In this document: positions 43,314 through 51,995 of the stretch, piece by piece | Layout: each line of letters opens with the position of its first letter | Position numbering within the stretch: the first letter of the stretch is position 1 | Source of the DNA: JBGQBN01 sp041494805 | GTDB taxonomy: Bacteria > Acidobacteriota > Terriglobia > Terriglobales > Acidobacteriaceae | NCBI GenBank assembly: GCA_041494805.1 | Contig: JBGQBN010000005.1 | Coordinates: 1-64,000, forward strand | Reading direction: 5' to 3' | Length of the DNA: 64,000 bases | Notes under the pieces: generated by a model | Told to the model about the DNA's origin: nothing | The model's input: only the letters and a program-made list of their open reading frames with translations | The model's database searches: none | Program-made: the position numbers and the translations under genes

Positions 43314-43958
43314 ATGACTTGTGAAGAGTTGCAAAGAATTCTACCGGACGTCATCGATGGCGGCCGTAGCGCGGAGCAGGAAGCGCATTTGAAGTCCTGC
43401 GCTGTCTGTTCCGGTTTGGTGTCTGATCTGCGCTTGATTTCCCAGCAGGCCCGGCTATTGCAAGCATCCGAGGAACCGAGCCCGCGGGTATGGAATTCCA
43501 TTGAGATGGGGTTGAGGCAGGAGGGGCTGATTCGTCAGCCACAACGGGAGCCCGTTCTAGTGAGAACCTCCCGGCGCTGGAGCCCGGCGTGGCTGCTGCC
43601 GGTAGCGGCAGTACTGCTGATCGCATTCTGGGTGGTGAGGTCTCAATCCCGACCGGGTCAATCGCAAATGGCGGAAGGGTCGAGGTCCGCGGCGGCCGTT
43701 ACTGCAGATCTGCAACCGGGTGTGTTCCCGGCCAACGCCGACGAGGATCAGCAACTGTTGGCAGCGGTAGGTACCAGTTCGCCCGCCACGCGAGCCTCAT
43801 ATGAGGCCAATTTGCAGGATGTCAACGCCTACATACGGGACGCCGCAACATCGGTGGCTAACGATCCCAACGATGAAGAAGCGCGCCAGTCCCTGATGGA
43901 GGCATACGATCAGAGGGCCATGGTTTATGAGATGGCAATGGACCGTTCTCTGCCATAA
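43314..43958 (+). CDS. Zinc-finger-type anti-sigma factor, membrane-anchored
   Basis: The protein has 214 residues. The N-terminus MTCEELQRILPDVIDGGRSA with HLKSCAVCSG contains the H-x3-C-x2-C knuckle of zf-HC2 anti-sigma domains. A transmembrane helix follows at about residue 90 (AWLLPVAAVLLIAFWVV). The periplasmic part (about 100 residues) is acidic with QAxM-type helical ends. It follows the sigma gene by about 37 bases, so the pair is co-transcribed. It would sequester the ECF sigma until a signal releases it. Confidence 0.8.
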   Translation: MTCEELQRILPDVIDGGRSAEQEAHLKSCAVCSGLVSDLRLISQQARLLQASEEPSPRVWNSIEMGLRQEGLIRQPQREPVLVRTSRRWSPAWLLPVAAVLLIAFWVVRSQSRPGQSQMAEGSRSAAAVTADLQPGVFPANADEDQQLLAAVGTSSPATRASYEANLQDVNAYIRDAATSVANDPNDEEARQSLMEAYDQRAMVYEMAMDRSLP

Positions 43959-44013
43959 TGTAGGAAGTGAGCTGGTGGGGACAGTCGGCCACGGGCCTTG
44001 GGGAGACGCAGTT

Positions 44014-44862
44014 ATGGAGCGCAGGCAGTACGCCGCAAAATTGATGGTAGTGGTAGTCGCGGCTGCGGCAACTTTCGCCGCCGGCGAGACTCGCAAGGAG
44101 TATCGCTATACCGTCGGGCCTCGAGCCAGTGTTTCCATTACCAACCAGTACGGTCCTATCTCGGTCAAACCCGGCCATAGCAACGAGGTAGTCGTGACGG
44201 CCGTTCTTTATTCCGGCAAGGTGGAAGTTGACCAGAGCCAGAGCGGCAGCCGGGTGGATATTCTTTCTCATCTACTCCCGGGTGCGAACGCCGAGAACGG
44301 ACGTGTGGACTACGAAGTCCTGGTACCTTCCGACGCCAGCTTGACCCTGCGTTCTACCACCGGCCCACTGCATGCCGAGGGACTGCGTGGTGACCTGAGC
44401 CTGGAAGGAGCTAATGCGAATGTGGATGTGCGTGACGTCAGTGATGCGCATGTGCACATCAAAACCCTGAACGGCCCAGTGACGCTGACCAACATCCGCC
44501 AGGGGCACGTGGAAATCACCTCGCTGAGCGGTGATGTGACCCTTAGCTCCGTGGATGGACCCCTGGTGCAGGTGAATTCGACCAGCGGCCGGATCCGCTA
44601 CGACGGGGACTTCAGTTCTGGCGGTGAGTATCGTCTCAGCAGCCATACCGGCAACATCGAGGCCACTGCGCCCATGTCGGCCTCGATCGATGTCACAGCG
44701 CGCTCCGAGCACGGGCAGGTGGAGAACGACTTCCCCTTGCAACCCAAACACACTCCTTTCGTGGTCAAGGCGGGGAGTGCCTTCGCAGGTACGATGGGCA
44801 AAGCTGCATCGTCGGTCAAGTTGTTTTCCTTCAGTGGTAAAATCCATTTCAAGAAACGCTGA
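44014..44862 (+). CDS. DUF4097-family secreted beta-repeat protein
   Basis: The protein has 282 residues from the ATG at 44014, giving a signal peptide (KLMVVVVAAAATFAAGET). The rest is a right-handed beta-solenoid-like repeat: SVSITNQYGPISVKPGHS, LTLRSTTGPLHAEGLRGDLS, VHIKTLNGPVTLTNIRQGHV and VEITSLSGDVTLSSVDGPLV, with a Gly-Asp/Asn turn in each. This matches the DUF4097 (adhesin-like) pattern, often found in sigma/anti-sigma operons. It follows the anti-sigma gene by 55 bases. The cellular role is unknown. Confidence 0.75.
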   Translation: MERRQYAAKLMVVVVAAAATFAAGETRKEYRYTVGPRASVSITNQYGPISVKPGHSNEVVVTAVLYSGKVEVDQSQSGSRVDILSHLLPGANAENGRVDYEVLVPSDASLTLRSTTGPLHAEGLRGDLSLEGANANVDVRDVSDAHVHIKTLNGPVTLTNIRQGHVEITSLSGDVTLSSVDGPLVQVNSTSGRIRYDGDFSSGGEYRLSSHTGNIEATAPMSASIDVTARSEHGQVENDFPLQPKHTPFVVKAGSAFAGTMGKAASSVKLFSFSGKIHFKKR

Positions 44863-44947
44863 ACAATCTGGCCGGGCCGCTTAAGCGCTGATCGGGCAAC
44901 CCGGCATAGAGGTGAACCCGGCAGGGTCGTGCCCGGAGGTTCGACTT

Positions 44948-45481
44948 GTGCGTGAGCGTGTCCCTGCGGTGCGGGCAGTGGTCTTGGTGGGTTTCATGGG
45001 CGCCGGCAAAAGCAGTGTGGGACGGGCTTTGAGCCGTCGGCTGGGCTGGCAGTTTGAGGACTTGGACGAGCGCATCCAGGCCCGTGAAGGACGTACCATC
45101 GAACAGATCTTTCAACAGTCCGGGGAAACTGAATTTCGGCGCGCCGAGCACGCGGCCCTGCGCGCCCTGCTCCTGGAACTCGGGTCTTCACCGCAGGTGG
45201 TGGCCCTGGGCGGCGGAGCTTTCGTGCAGGCTCAAAATGCGGCCCTGCTCGAACAAACGGGGACCCCGACGGTTTTCCTGGACGCGCCGGTGGAAGAACT
45301 CTGGCGGCGCTGTCAGCAGGATCCGGTGGAGCGTCCGTTGCGGCAGGACCTGGAACAATTTCACAAGCTCTTCGATGCCCGCCGGCCGGGCTATATGGCA
45401 GCCGCGCTGCGCATTGAGACCTGCGGAAAAGATGTGGCCGCAGTTGCTGCGGAGGTGGCCGTGAGTCTGGGGCTTGGCTAA
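44948..45481 (+). CDS. aroK: Shikimate kinase
   Basis: The protein has 177 residues from the GTG at 44948; GGAGG is eight bases upstream, which makes this start better than the GTG at 44912. The Walker A motif is VVLVGFMGAGKSSVGRALSR, the shikimate-binding Asp is in FEDLDERIQAREGRTIEQIF, and ETEFRRAEHAAL (the FRxxE motif) and VVALGGGAFVQ follow. It phosphorylates shikimate in the aromatic amino acid pathway. No other aro genes are adjacent. Confidence 0.93.
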   Translation: MRERVPAVRAVVLVGFMGAGKSSVGRALSRRLGWQFEDLDERIQAREGRTIEQIFQQSGETEFRRAEHAALRALLLELGSSPQVVALGGGAFVQAQNAALLEQTGTPTVFLDAPVEELWRRCQQDPVERPLRQDLEQFHKLFDARRPGYMAAALRIETCGKDVAAVAAEVAVSLGLG

Positions 45482-45506
45482 CCGAATGAGAACTAAGGAG
45501 TGGGAT

Positions 45507-46250
45507 GTGAAGGTCAGAACGGTATTGGTACTGGGGATGATTGGGCTGTGGCTGGTCACAGCGGCGGCGGCACCGGACAAGGAAAAGGAAGCTGCGCCCC
45601 AGAATGTGGACTCAGGGTCCTTTGGCGTGTTCCTGCGAGGTCAGCGGGTAGGGACTGAGACCTTTTCCATACAGCAACAGTCGAGCGGAAGTGTCGTTAC
45701 TTCCGAGTTCAAGACCGAGGGTGCCACAGATAAGGCAGTCCAGTCCTCTCAACTGCAGCTGATGCAGAATGGTGATTTGCGAAAATACGAGTGGAAAGAG
45801 CTTACTCCCGGCAAGGCGCAAGCCGTAGTGCTGCCGAACGACAACCTGTTGGTCGAACAATCCAGAGCCACCCCTCAGGACAAACAAGAAGAATTTCCAT
45901 TCCTCCTCCCGGCCTCGACCAACATTCTGGATGACTACTTCTTCGTCCACCGAGAAGTCCTGGCCTGGAAGTATCTGGCAACTGGTTGTCGCCAGGATAA
46001 AGGCCAGGTCCAGTGCCAGCCGAACCAACGCACGTCCTTTGGGACTTTGAATCCGCACTCTCGTGCGTCGAGTCAGGTAAGTCTGGAGTTCGTGAAGAGA
46101 GAGAGCGTGGTAGTGCGAGGCGTCACGCGCGAATTGATCCGCTTGACCCTGCGAGGTGAAGGCTTCGAGTGGGCCATGTGGCTGGACGACCAGTTCAAGC
46201 TGATCCGCATCGTGATCCCCGGTCAGGAAACGGAAGTAGTACGGGACTAA
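45507..46250 (+). CDS. Secreted protein of unknown function
   Basis: The protein has 247 residues from a GTG preceded by AAGGAG. It has a signal peptide (VRTVLVLGMIGLWLVTAAAA). The body contains GSFGVFLRGQRVGTETFSIQ, LLVEQSRATPQDKQEEFPFL, SRASSQVSLEFVKRESVVVR and a beta-rich end (WAMWLDDQFKLIRIVIPGQE). The pattern resembles a group of acidobacterial periplasmic proteins. It is followed closely by the permease gene, so it may be co-transcribed. No catalytic residues are recognised. Confidence 0.65.
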   Translation: MKVRTVLVLGMIGLWLVTAAAAPDKEKEAAPQNVDSGSFGVFLRGQRVGTETFSIQQQSSGSVVTSEFKTEGATDKAVQSSQLQLMQNGDLRKYEWKELTPGKAQAVVLPNDNLLVEQSRATPQDKQEEFPFLLPASTNILDDYFFVHREVLAWKYLATGCRQDKGQVQCQPNQRTSFGTLNPHSRASSQVSLEFVKRESVVVRGVTRELIRLTLRGEGFEWAMWLDDQFKLIRIVIPGQETEVVRD

Positions 46251-46277
46251 AAGGCATGACGTCGGGATGAATGGAGC

Positions 46278-47369
46278 ATGATGTCCCTTATTGACACACG
46301 CACGACGCGTGTTCTGTTTACGGCGCTGGTGTTCGCGCTGGCGCTTGGTTTTCTGTACGTCGCACACGAGACGCTGATCGCATTCTTGTTTGCTGTCTTC
46401 TTTGCCTACCTTATGGATCCGGCGGTGTCGCGATTAGAGAAGTGGACGCGCGGACGCGGACGCGCCATTGCCGTGATCTACCTTCTGCTGGTGATTTTGC
46501 TGATCACGTTCTTCTTCTTCGTGGGACCCCAGATCGGACACCAAGCGCAGCGCCTGAGCGAATCGCTACCCAAACTGCTCGACACAGTCGGCTCCGGTGA
46601 GATTGCGGCCCAGATCGGACACGAACACGGCTGGAGCGCTAAGACCATCGAAGAAGCAGCTGCCTTCTTGAAGAATCATCAAAGCGATCTCGGGCGCCTC
46701 GCCCAGAGAGGCGGGATTCGCGTCGCGGAAGTGGCGCAACAATCGTGGTTGCTGATCGTGGTGCCCATCCTGGCGGCATTCTTTCTGAAGGACGGCCGCT
46801 CGTTCAGCGATGTTTTGCTTTCCCTTGTGGGTACGCGCCCCCAGCGCGAATTCCTGGAAGGCGTGTTAGGCGATCTGAACCAGATGCTGGCGCACTTTAT
46901 TCGCGCCCAACTGACGCTGGCGGCACTATCGCTCCTGGCCTACACCTCGTTCCTGGGGCTGATGGGGGTCCCGTACGCGCTCGTGCTGGGCACGGCCGGC
47001 GGAATCATGGAGTTCATCCCGGTCGTCGGGCCGCTCATGGCCGCCGTTCTGATCATCGGAGTCGCGCTCCTGATGAGCTATCAACACTGGGTGATTCTGC
47101 TGTTGTTTTTGGGTGTGTGGCGCGTTATCCAGGATTATGTGGTTTCTCCCCGTGTCATGGGACAGAGCATGGAACTGCATCCTCTAGCCGCCATTTTCGG
47201 TGTGCTGGCAGGCGGCGAGATCGCTGGTGTTCTGGGGATTTATCTTTCCATTCCGGTGATGGCCAGTTTGAGAATCGTCTGGCGGCGCTGGCGCCTGTAT
47301 GCGGAGAAGAGACGGTTCGGGCCGCTGAATGAATACTCGTTCGGCGCAGAAATCGCACCGCGACAGTGA
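46278..47369 (+). CDS. AI-2E family transporter/permease
   Basis: The protein has 363 residues with about eight transmembrane helices. Conserved features include ETLIAFLFAVFFAYLMDPAV near the N-terminus and the C-terminal core FIPVVGPLMAAVLIIGVAL with VSPRVMGQSMELHPLAAIFG, typical of the YhhQ/TqsA/AI-2E-transporter family. The family includes Na+/H+ antiporters and autoinducer exporters. The substrate here is unknown. It starts 27 bases after the upstream secreted protein. Confidence 0.85.
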   Translation: MMSLIDTRTTRVLFTALVFALALGFLYVAHETLIAFLFAVFFAYLMDPAVSRLEKWTRGRGRAIAVIYLLLVILLITFFFFVGPQIGHQAQRLSESLPKLLDTVGSGEIAAQIGHEHGWSAKTIEEAAAFLKNHQSDLGRLAQRGGIRVAEVAQQSWLLIVVPILAAFFLKDGRSFSDVLLSLVGTRPQREFLEGVLGDLNQMLAHFIRAQLTLAALSLLAYTSFLGLMGVPYALVLGTAGGIMEFIPVVGPLMAAVLIIGVALLMSYQHWVILLLFLGVWRVIQDYVVSPRVMGQSMELHPLAAIFGVLAGGEIAGVLGIYLSIPVMASLRIVWRRWRLYAEKRRFGPLNEYSFGAEIAPRQ

Positions 47370-47408
47370 AGACAGCCGGTTGGGAAAAACCGGTTGGAAA
47401 GAAAAGAT

Positions 47409-47441
47409 CAGTTCCCTGTTTTCAGTTCCCTGTTTTCAGTT
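47409..47441. repeat. Direct repeat of a 14-bp unit
   Basis: CAGTTCCCTGTTTT occurs at 47409-47422 and 47423-47436, followed by CAGTT. It lies in the short space between two convergent genes. It has no coding meaning and may be a replication-slippage site. Confidence 0.6.
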
Positions 47442-48468
47442 AGCCTGCTCCGCCAACTCCCACAGCGCTTTCGACTTTTACGTTGCGCAGGAATTCCGCA
47501 GCCGCTTCCGGCAGCACCGTGTTGATGAACATTCCGGAACCCAGCTCAAAACCGGCCACGCGGGTGAGACGTGGAATCACGCTTACATACCAATGGAAGT
47601 GCTTCACTCCGGCGTACTCAGCGGGCGCGCTGCGGATGGTGAAATTGAAATCGGGGTTCTCCAGTCCGTGGTACAGCTTGGCCAGGACTGTGCGCAGGAC
47701 GCGGGCCAGGTCCAGAGTCTCGGCGGCGCTGATGTCCCCGAAGCTGGCCATGTGCCGGCGGGGATAAATATGGGTGCAGAACGGGGTTGGGGACGCGTAG
47801 GCCTCCAGGGCGATAAAGTGTTCCGTCGTCAGCACGATACGTTTCTGTTCCGAGGTTTCTTCTTCCAGCATTTGGCAAAACATGCATTCGCCATATTCGT
47901 CATGGTGGGTTAGGGCCTGGTGGAACCGTTGCCGCACCTGAGAGGGAATCACCGGAGTGGCAATCAATTGGGTATGGGGATGTTCCATGCTGGCTCCCGC
48001 GTCGGCGCCGTGATTCTTGAAAATCGTAATGTGGGCGATGCGCGGATCGAGACTGAGCGCGTGATAGCGAGACTTGTAGGCGCGTAGCACGTTGGCCACG
48101 TGGGCATCCGGCATCAGGGCCATATACTGCGAATGGTCCGGCGTGTCGATAATGACGTCGTGTACCCCGAAGCCACCCATGCTTCGCCGAGTGCGATGGA
48201 TGGTGCGGGTGGGCTGTGCGTCGGGCGACAGTGCGGCGAACTTGTTCGCTACCACCCGCACCTGCCACGCGCCATTGCCCTCCGCCGGGACCCGTAGCAC
48301 TTCCGGCGGAGTCTTGTTTTCATTGCCGGGACAGAACGGGCAGGTCTCGACCAACGGCGCGACCGTCTTGGCTGGGCGGTGGGTGGCCAACTCCTCAGGA
48401 CGTCGGGCGCGCTCTGTGGCGATGATGACCCATTCCTTGGTGAAGTAGTTTTGGCGCAGCTCTGGCAT
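47440..48468 (-). CDS. galT: Galactose-1-phosphate uridylyltransferase
   Basis: The protein has 342 residues. N-terminal features are LRQNYFTKEWVIIATERARR and TCPFCPGNENKTPPEVLRVP (zinc-binding Cys pair). The active-site region is IFKNHGADAGASMEHPHTQL, with the catalytic His in the HPHxQ motif. A second Cys-containing patch is GECMFCQMLEEETSEQKRIV. It converts UDP-glucose and galactose 1-phosphate to glucose 1-phosphate and UDP-galactose (Leloir pathway). Some members of this family act as ADP-glucose phosphorylases, so the specificity is not certain. Confidence 0.9.
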   Translation of the reverse strand: MPELRQNYFTKEWVIIATERARRPEELATHRPAKTVAPLVETCPFCPGNENKTPPEVLRVPAEGNGAWQVRVVANKFAALSPDAQPTRTIHRTRRSMGGFGVHDVIIDTPDHSQYMALMPDAHVANVLRAYKSRYHALSLDPRIAHITIFKNHGADAGASMEHPHTQLIATPVIPSQVRQRFHQALTHHDEYGECMFCQMLEEETSEQKRIVLTTEHFIALEAYASPTPFCTHIYPRRHMASFGDISAAETLDLARVLRTVLAKLYHGLENPDFNFTIRSAPAEYAGVKHFHWYVSVIPRLTRVAGFELGSGMFINTVLPEAAAEFLRNVKVESAVGVGGAG

Positions 48469-48563
48469 ATTTACTCCTCCAATTCCTACATCGGCAAGGG
48501 ACCGGGAGTCCTGTAGTCAATTAGTAGCAAGCCGCGCATGTTGTAGAATCCAAGACAATACCC

Positions 48564-49616
48564 ATGCAGACGAAGATTCCCGTGGGAATTCTGGGCGCGA
48601 CCGGCATTGTGGGGCAGCGCTTTGTCCAAATGCTGGAGCACCATCCCTGGTTCGAGGTTGCCTGGCTGGCTGCCTCGGACCGCTCCGAGGGTCGGCCCTA
48701 CGCGGAAGCGGCACGCTGGCGGATGAAGACTCCGCTTCCCACGCGTGTCGCGGAGATGCAGGTTTCTCCGGCCAAGCCAGCAGGTGCGCCGAAGATTATT
48801 TTTGCGGCGCTGGATGCAGCCATTGCATTGGAACTCGAGCCTCTTTTTGCCGACGCCGGCTGTGCTGTGGTTACCAACTCCAGTGCTCTGCGGATGCAAA
48901 AAGACGTGCCGCTGGTGGTTCCGGAAGTCAACCCGGATCACATCAAACTGATCGAGTGCCAGGCTTGGCGGCGGAAATCCGGCGGCTTCGTCGTCACCAA
49001 CCCGAACTGTTCCGCCATTGGACTGGTGATGGCCCTAGCTCCGTTGGAGCAGCAATTTGGCATTGAGACGGTGATGGCGGTCACCATGCAAGCGGTCAGC
49101 GGAGCTGGTTATCCGGGCGTTGCTTCGCTCGACATCCTGGGCAATGTGATTCCCTACATCCCAAAAGAAGAAGAGAAGATGGAGGAGGAGACACGCAAGC
49201 TGCTCGGGCGGCTTGATGGCTCGGGTATTGTGCCCGGGACATTCGGCATGAGCTCCCAATGCAACCGCGTGGCGGTGGAAGACGGGCACACAGAATCGGT
49301 TTCTGTGAAGCTGAAGAAGAAAGCGCAGTCTGCGGAAATCATCGCGGCGTGGAACCAGTTTCGCGGCGTGCCGCAGGAATTGCAGCTGCCCAGCGCTCCG
49401 GAACAGCCTGTCCGGTACATAGCGTCCGCAGACCGGCCACAGCCGCGCTTCGATGTTGATTGCGGCCAGGGGATGACCGCCACCGTGGGCCGCCTGCGCC
49501 CGTGCGGCGTGCTGGATTGGAAGTTCACAGTGCTCTCCCATAACACCATCCGCGGAGCGGCCGGGGCGGCATTGCTGAACGCCGAACTGCTCAAGGTCCG
49601 GGGATATCTAGAGTGA
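48564..49616 (+). CDS. asd: Aspartate-semialdehyde dehydrogenase (archaeal/fungal-type)
   Basis: The protein has 350 residues. The NADP-binding motif is IPVGILGATGIVGQRFVQML, the active-site Cys is in VVTNPNCSAIGLVMALAP, and the later His region is GTFGMSSQCNRVAVEDGHTE (the substrate-contact RVxxxxGH). The sequence is closer to the archaeal/fungal form than to the E. coli form. The enzyme makes aspartate semialdehyde from aspartyl phosphate. Its downstream partner lysC supplies that substrate. It leads the lysine/DAP operon. Confidence 0.93.
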   Translation: MQTKIPVGILGATGIVGQRFVQMLEHHPWFEVAWLAASDRSEGRPYAEAARWRMKTPLPTRVAEMQVSPAKPAGAPKIIFAALDAAIALELEPLFADAGCAVVTNSSALRMQKDVPLVVPEVNPDHIKLIECQAWRRKSGGFVVTNPNCSAIGLVMALAPLEQQFGIETVMAVTMQAVSGAGYPGVASLDILGNVIPYIPKEEEKMEEETRKLLGRLDGSGIVPGTFGMSSQCNRVAVEDGHTESVSVKLKKKAQSAEIIAAWNQFRGVPQELQLPSAPEQPVRYIASADRPQPRFDVDCGQGMTATVGRLRPCGVLDWKFTVLSHNTIRGAAGAALLNAELLKVRGYLE

Positions 49617-49643
49617 GGATTGCAGGGAACACGATGCTGATTT

Positions 49644-49713
49644 CCACCACGGAGACACAGAGACACGGAGGAAGAAAGGGGCAGAACTCCGTGTCTCGGT
49701 GCCTCCGTTGTGG
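49644..49713. repeat. Imperfect inverted repeat between asd and lysC
   Basis: The 27-base arm at 49644-49670 pairs with 49687-49713 at 24 of 27 positions, with a 16-base loop. The arm contains CACGGAGACACAGAGACACGGAG. It lies 28 bases after the asd stop and 31 bases before lysC. It could form a strong RNA hairpin. Confidence 0.8.
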
Positions 49714-49743
49714 GTGCTCTTCCGGGCCGAGAGAGTGTCTCCG

Positions 49744-51117
49744 ATGATCGTGATGAAATTCGGCGGCACTTCGGTGGAGGACGCCAAGGCCATCGGGCGC
49801 GCAGCCACGATAGTCAAGGGACGGCTGGCGCAACAGCCGGTGGTGGTGGTCAGCGCCATGGCCAAGGTCACCGACCAGTTGCTGACCATGGGACGCGCGG
49901 CCGGGGCCGGCGACCGCAAAACCGCCCTCAAGCTTTCCCGCGCCCTGCGGGAGCGCCACTACAACACCGCCGGCGAACTGCTGGGCACCGCGTTGTTCAC
50001 CCAATTTCACACCGATCTGGGAGGTGACTTTGAAGCGCTGGATGAGCTGCTACGCGGCATCGCTGCCGTGGGTGAGCTGACACCGCGCACCACCGATCAT
50101 GTGGCGGCCTTCGGAGAAATACTCTCCAGCAAGATCGTGACCGCGGCTTTTTCTTCGCATGGCATTGACGCTGCGTTGGTCGATTCGCGCGAGTGCCTGG
50201 TAACCGACAGCAGCCACACTCGAGCCGTCCCCCTGCTTGAAGAAACCAACGAGCAGTTGCGGAAGCGTGTGGAGCCGCTCGTGGCCGCGGGCCGTGTGCC
50301 GGTCATGGGAGGTTTCATCGGTGCCACCAAGGCAGGCATTACGACCACCATCGGGCGGGGTGGTTCGGATTTCTCCGCGGCGATCGTGGGCGCGGGACTC
50401 GGCGCCCGGCGGATCGAGATTTGGACTGACGTCGACGGCATGATGACCACCGACCCGAACCTCTGTCCGGAAGCGCGGCGAATCAGAGTCATCAGCTTCG
50501 ATGAAGCTGCGGAGTTGGCTTATTTTGGAGCCAAGGTGCTGCATCCGGCAACGGTGCTGCCCGCCGTCCAGAAGAACATCCCGGTATACGTGCTCAACTC
50601 CCGCAATCCAAACTGTGAAGGGACGTGCATCACCGCTCGCGCCCCAAACTGCCGAAACACCTTTAAGGCCCTCGCGGTGAAGAAACGGATTACGATTGTG
50701 GACGTAGCCGCACCGCGCCGGCTGCTGGTACACGGCTTCCTGAAGTCGATCTTTGAGGCGTTCGATCGCCACCGCGTTCCGGTGGACGTGGTTTCCACCT
50801 CCGAAGTGAGTGTGTCACTCACCACGGATTCGAATGAGTCCATCCCGGCGCTGGCCGCGGACTTGGCGAAGTTGGCGGACGTGAAGTACGAAGGCCGCAA
50901 GGCGATTGTCTGCCTGGTAGGGGAAAACCTGCGGGAGACGCCGGGGATTGCCGCCCGCGTGTTCGGGGAGTTGGCGGATGTGAAAATTCGCATGATTTCG
51001 CAGGGGGCTTCGGAGATCAATCTGACGTTTGTGATCGAAGAAGACGCGGTGCTGGACGTAGTTCGGCGCCTGCATAAGACATTTTTTTCGGACTTGGATC
51101 CTGAGGTTTTTGCGTGA
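49744..51117 (+). CDS. lysC: Aspartate kinase
   Basis: The protein has 457 residues from the ATG at 49744 (IVMKFGGTSVEDAKAIGRAA). The kinase domain has KFGGTSV and TTTIGRGGSDFSAAIVGAGL (substrate/ATP region). The C-terminal regulatory part has two ACT domains: RITIVDVAAPRRLLVHGFLK with VVSTSEVSVSLTTDSN, and AIVCLVGENLRETPGIAARV with IRMISQGASEINLTFVIEED. The latter contains the ligand-contacting SQGASE. The enzyme phosphorylates aspartate and is expected to be feedback-inhibited by lysine and/or threonine. It is the second gene of the lysine operon. Confidence 0.93.
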   Translation: MIVMKFGGTSVEDAKAIGRAATIVKGRLAQQPVVVVSAMAKVTDQLLTMGRAAGAGDRKTALKLSRALRERHYNTAGELLGTALFTQFHTDLGGDFEALDELLRGIAAVGELTPRTTDHVAAFGEILSSKIVTAAFSSHGIDAALVDSRECLVTDSSHTRAVPLLEETNEQLRKRVEPLVAAGRVPVMGGFIGATKAGITTTIGRGGSDFSAAIVGAGLGARRIEIWTDVDGMMTTDPNLCPEARRIRVISFDEAAELAYFGAKVLHPATVLPAVQKNIPVYVLNSRNPNCEGTCITARAPNCRNTFKALAVKKRITIVDVAAPRRLLVHGFLKSIFEAFDRHRVPVDVVSTSEVSVSLTTDSNESIPALAADLAKLADVKYEGRKAIVCLVGENLRETPGIAARVFGELADVKIRMISQGASEINLTFVIEEDAVLDVVRRLHKTFFSDLDPEVFA

Positions 51118-51125
51118 GGAATTTA

Positions 51126-51183
51126 ACCGCCGAGCACGCCGAGAACGCAGAGAGAGATTTTGTGTCTCGGCGTGCTCGGCGGT
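51126..51183. repeat. Perfect 19-bp inverted repeat between lysC and dapB
   Basis: The arm ACCGCCGAGCACGCCGAGA at 51126-51144 has its exact reverse complement at 51165-51183, with a 20-base loop. It lies 8 bases after the lysC stop and ends 18 bases before dapB. Because it is so close to the dapB start, it might reduce or tune translation or transcription, or it may be a mobile repeat. Confidence 0.85.
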
Positions 51184-51201
51184 AAAGTTGTTCTTTTGGC
51201 T

Positions 51202-51882
51202 ATGAATCTCCTGATCCTAGGCCGCGGCAAAACCGGAGCGCTGGTGGCGGAGGTGGCCCGGCAGCGGAAACATGAGGTCCGGGTAACTGGCGCGGCGGAG
51301 AACCCTCACGCATCGGCCCTTTCCGTGCAAAAACTACAGGACATGGATGTGGTGATTGATTTCACGACCCCGCAGGCGGTCCTGGAAAACATCGAGGCCT
51401 GTGTGCTTGCCGGGAAAAACATGGTGGTGGGCACAACCGGGTGGTACAGCGACCTGGCAAGAGTCCATCAGATGGTCGAAAAGAACCGAACTGGGTTTCT
51501 GTACGCAGCGAATTTCTCGGTGGGCGTGAACCTGTTCTTTGAAGCGGCGCGAGCCGCAGCCGGCGCGCTTCGCCACCAGTACTTGGGACAGATCTTCGAG
51601 CGTCACCACGCCCAGAAGAAAGATGCCCCTTCGGGGACCGCGGCTACCCTGCAGAAAATCATCCATGATGCGTCAGGAGTGGAGCTTGAGATCATTTCAT
51701 TTCGCGAGGGTGACGTGGTCGGGATGCACGAGTTGATGTTGGACTCGCCGAACGACACGATTTACCTGTGTCACGATGCCAAGTCGCGGCGGGGATTTGC
51801 CGAGGGAGCGCTGCGTGCGGCCGAATGGCTGGCGGGAAAGAAGGGATTCTTCGATTTCAAGGATGTGTGGCGGGAGTTGTAA
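51202..51882 (+). CDS. dapB: 4-hydroxy-tetrahydrodipicolinate reductase
   Basis: The protein has 226 residues from the ATG at 51202. The longer frame from 51160 would run through the inverted repeat. The NAD(P)-binding motif is MNLLILGRGKTGALVAEVAR. The active site is represented by GQIFERHHAQKKDAPSGTAA (His-His, Lys and the PSGT motif), and the dinucleotide-associated VVGTTGWYSDLAR is present. It is shorter than many DapB proteins, mainly in the N-terminal loop region. It reduces the dapA product toward diaminopimelate and lysine. Confidence 0.9.
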   Translation: MNLLILGRGKTGALVAEVARQRKHEVRVTGAAENPHASALSVQKLQDMDVVIDFTTPQAVLENIEACVLAGKNMVVGTTGWYSDLARVHQMVEKNRTGFLYAANFSVGVNLFFEAARAAAGALRHQYLGQIFERHHAQKKDAPSGTAATLQKIIHDASGVELEIISFREGDVVGMHELMLDSPNDTIYLCHDAKSRRGFAEGALRAAEWLAGKKGFFDFKDVWREL

Positions 51883-51995
51883 GAAACGCCGAGTTTCACT
51901 CGAGTGGACGGGGGTGGCTGTCCCTACACAGGTAATGCAGGTTCCCTGCCCTAAACTGATTTTCCACATTGGCACATTCGCGCTATCTTAATCAC

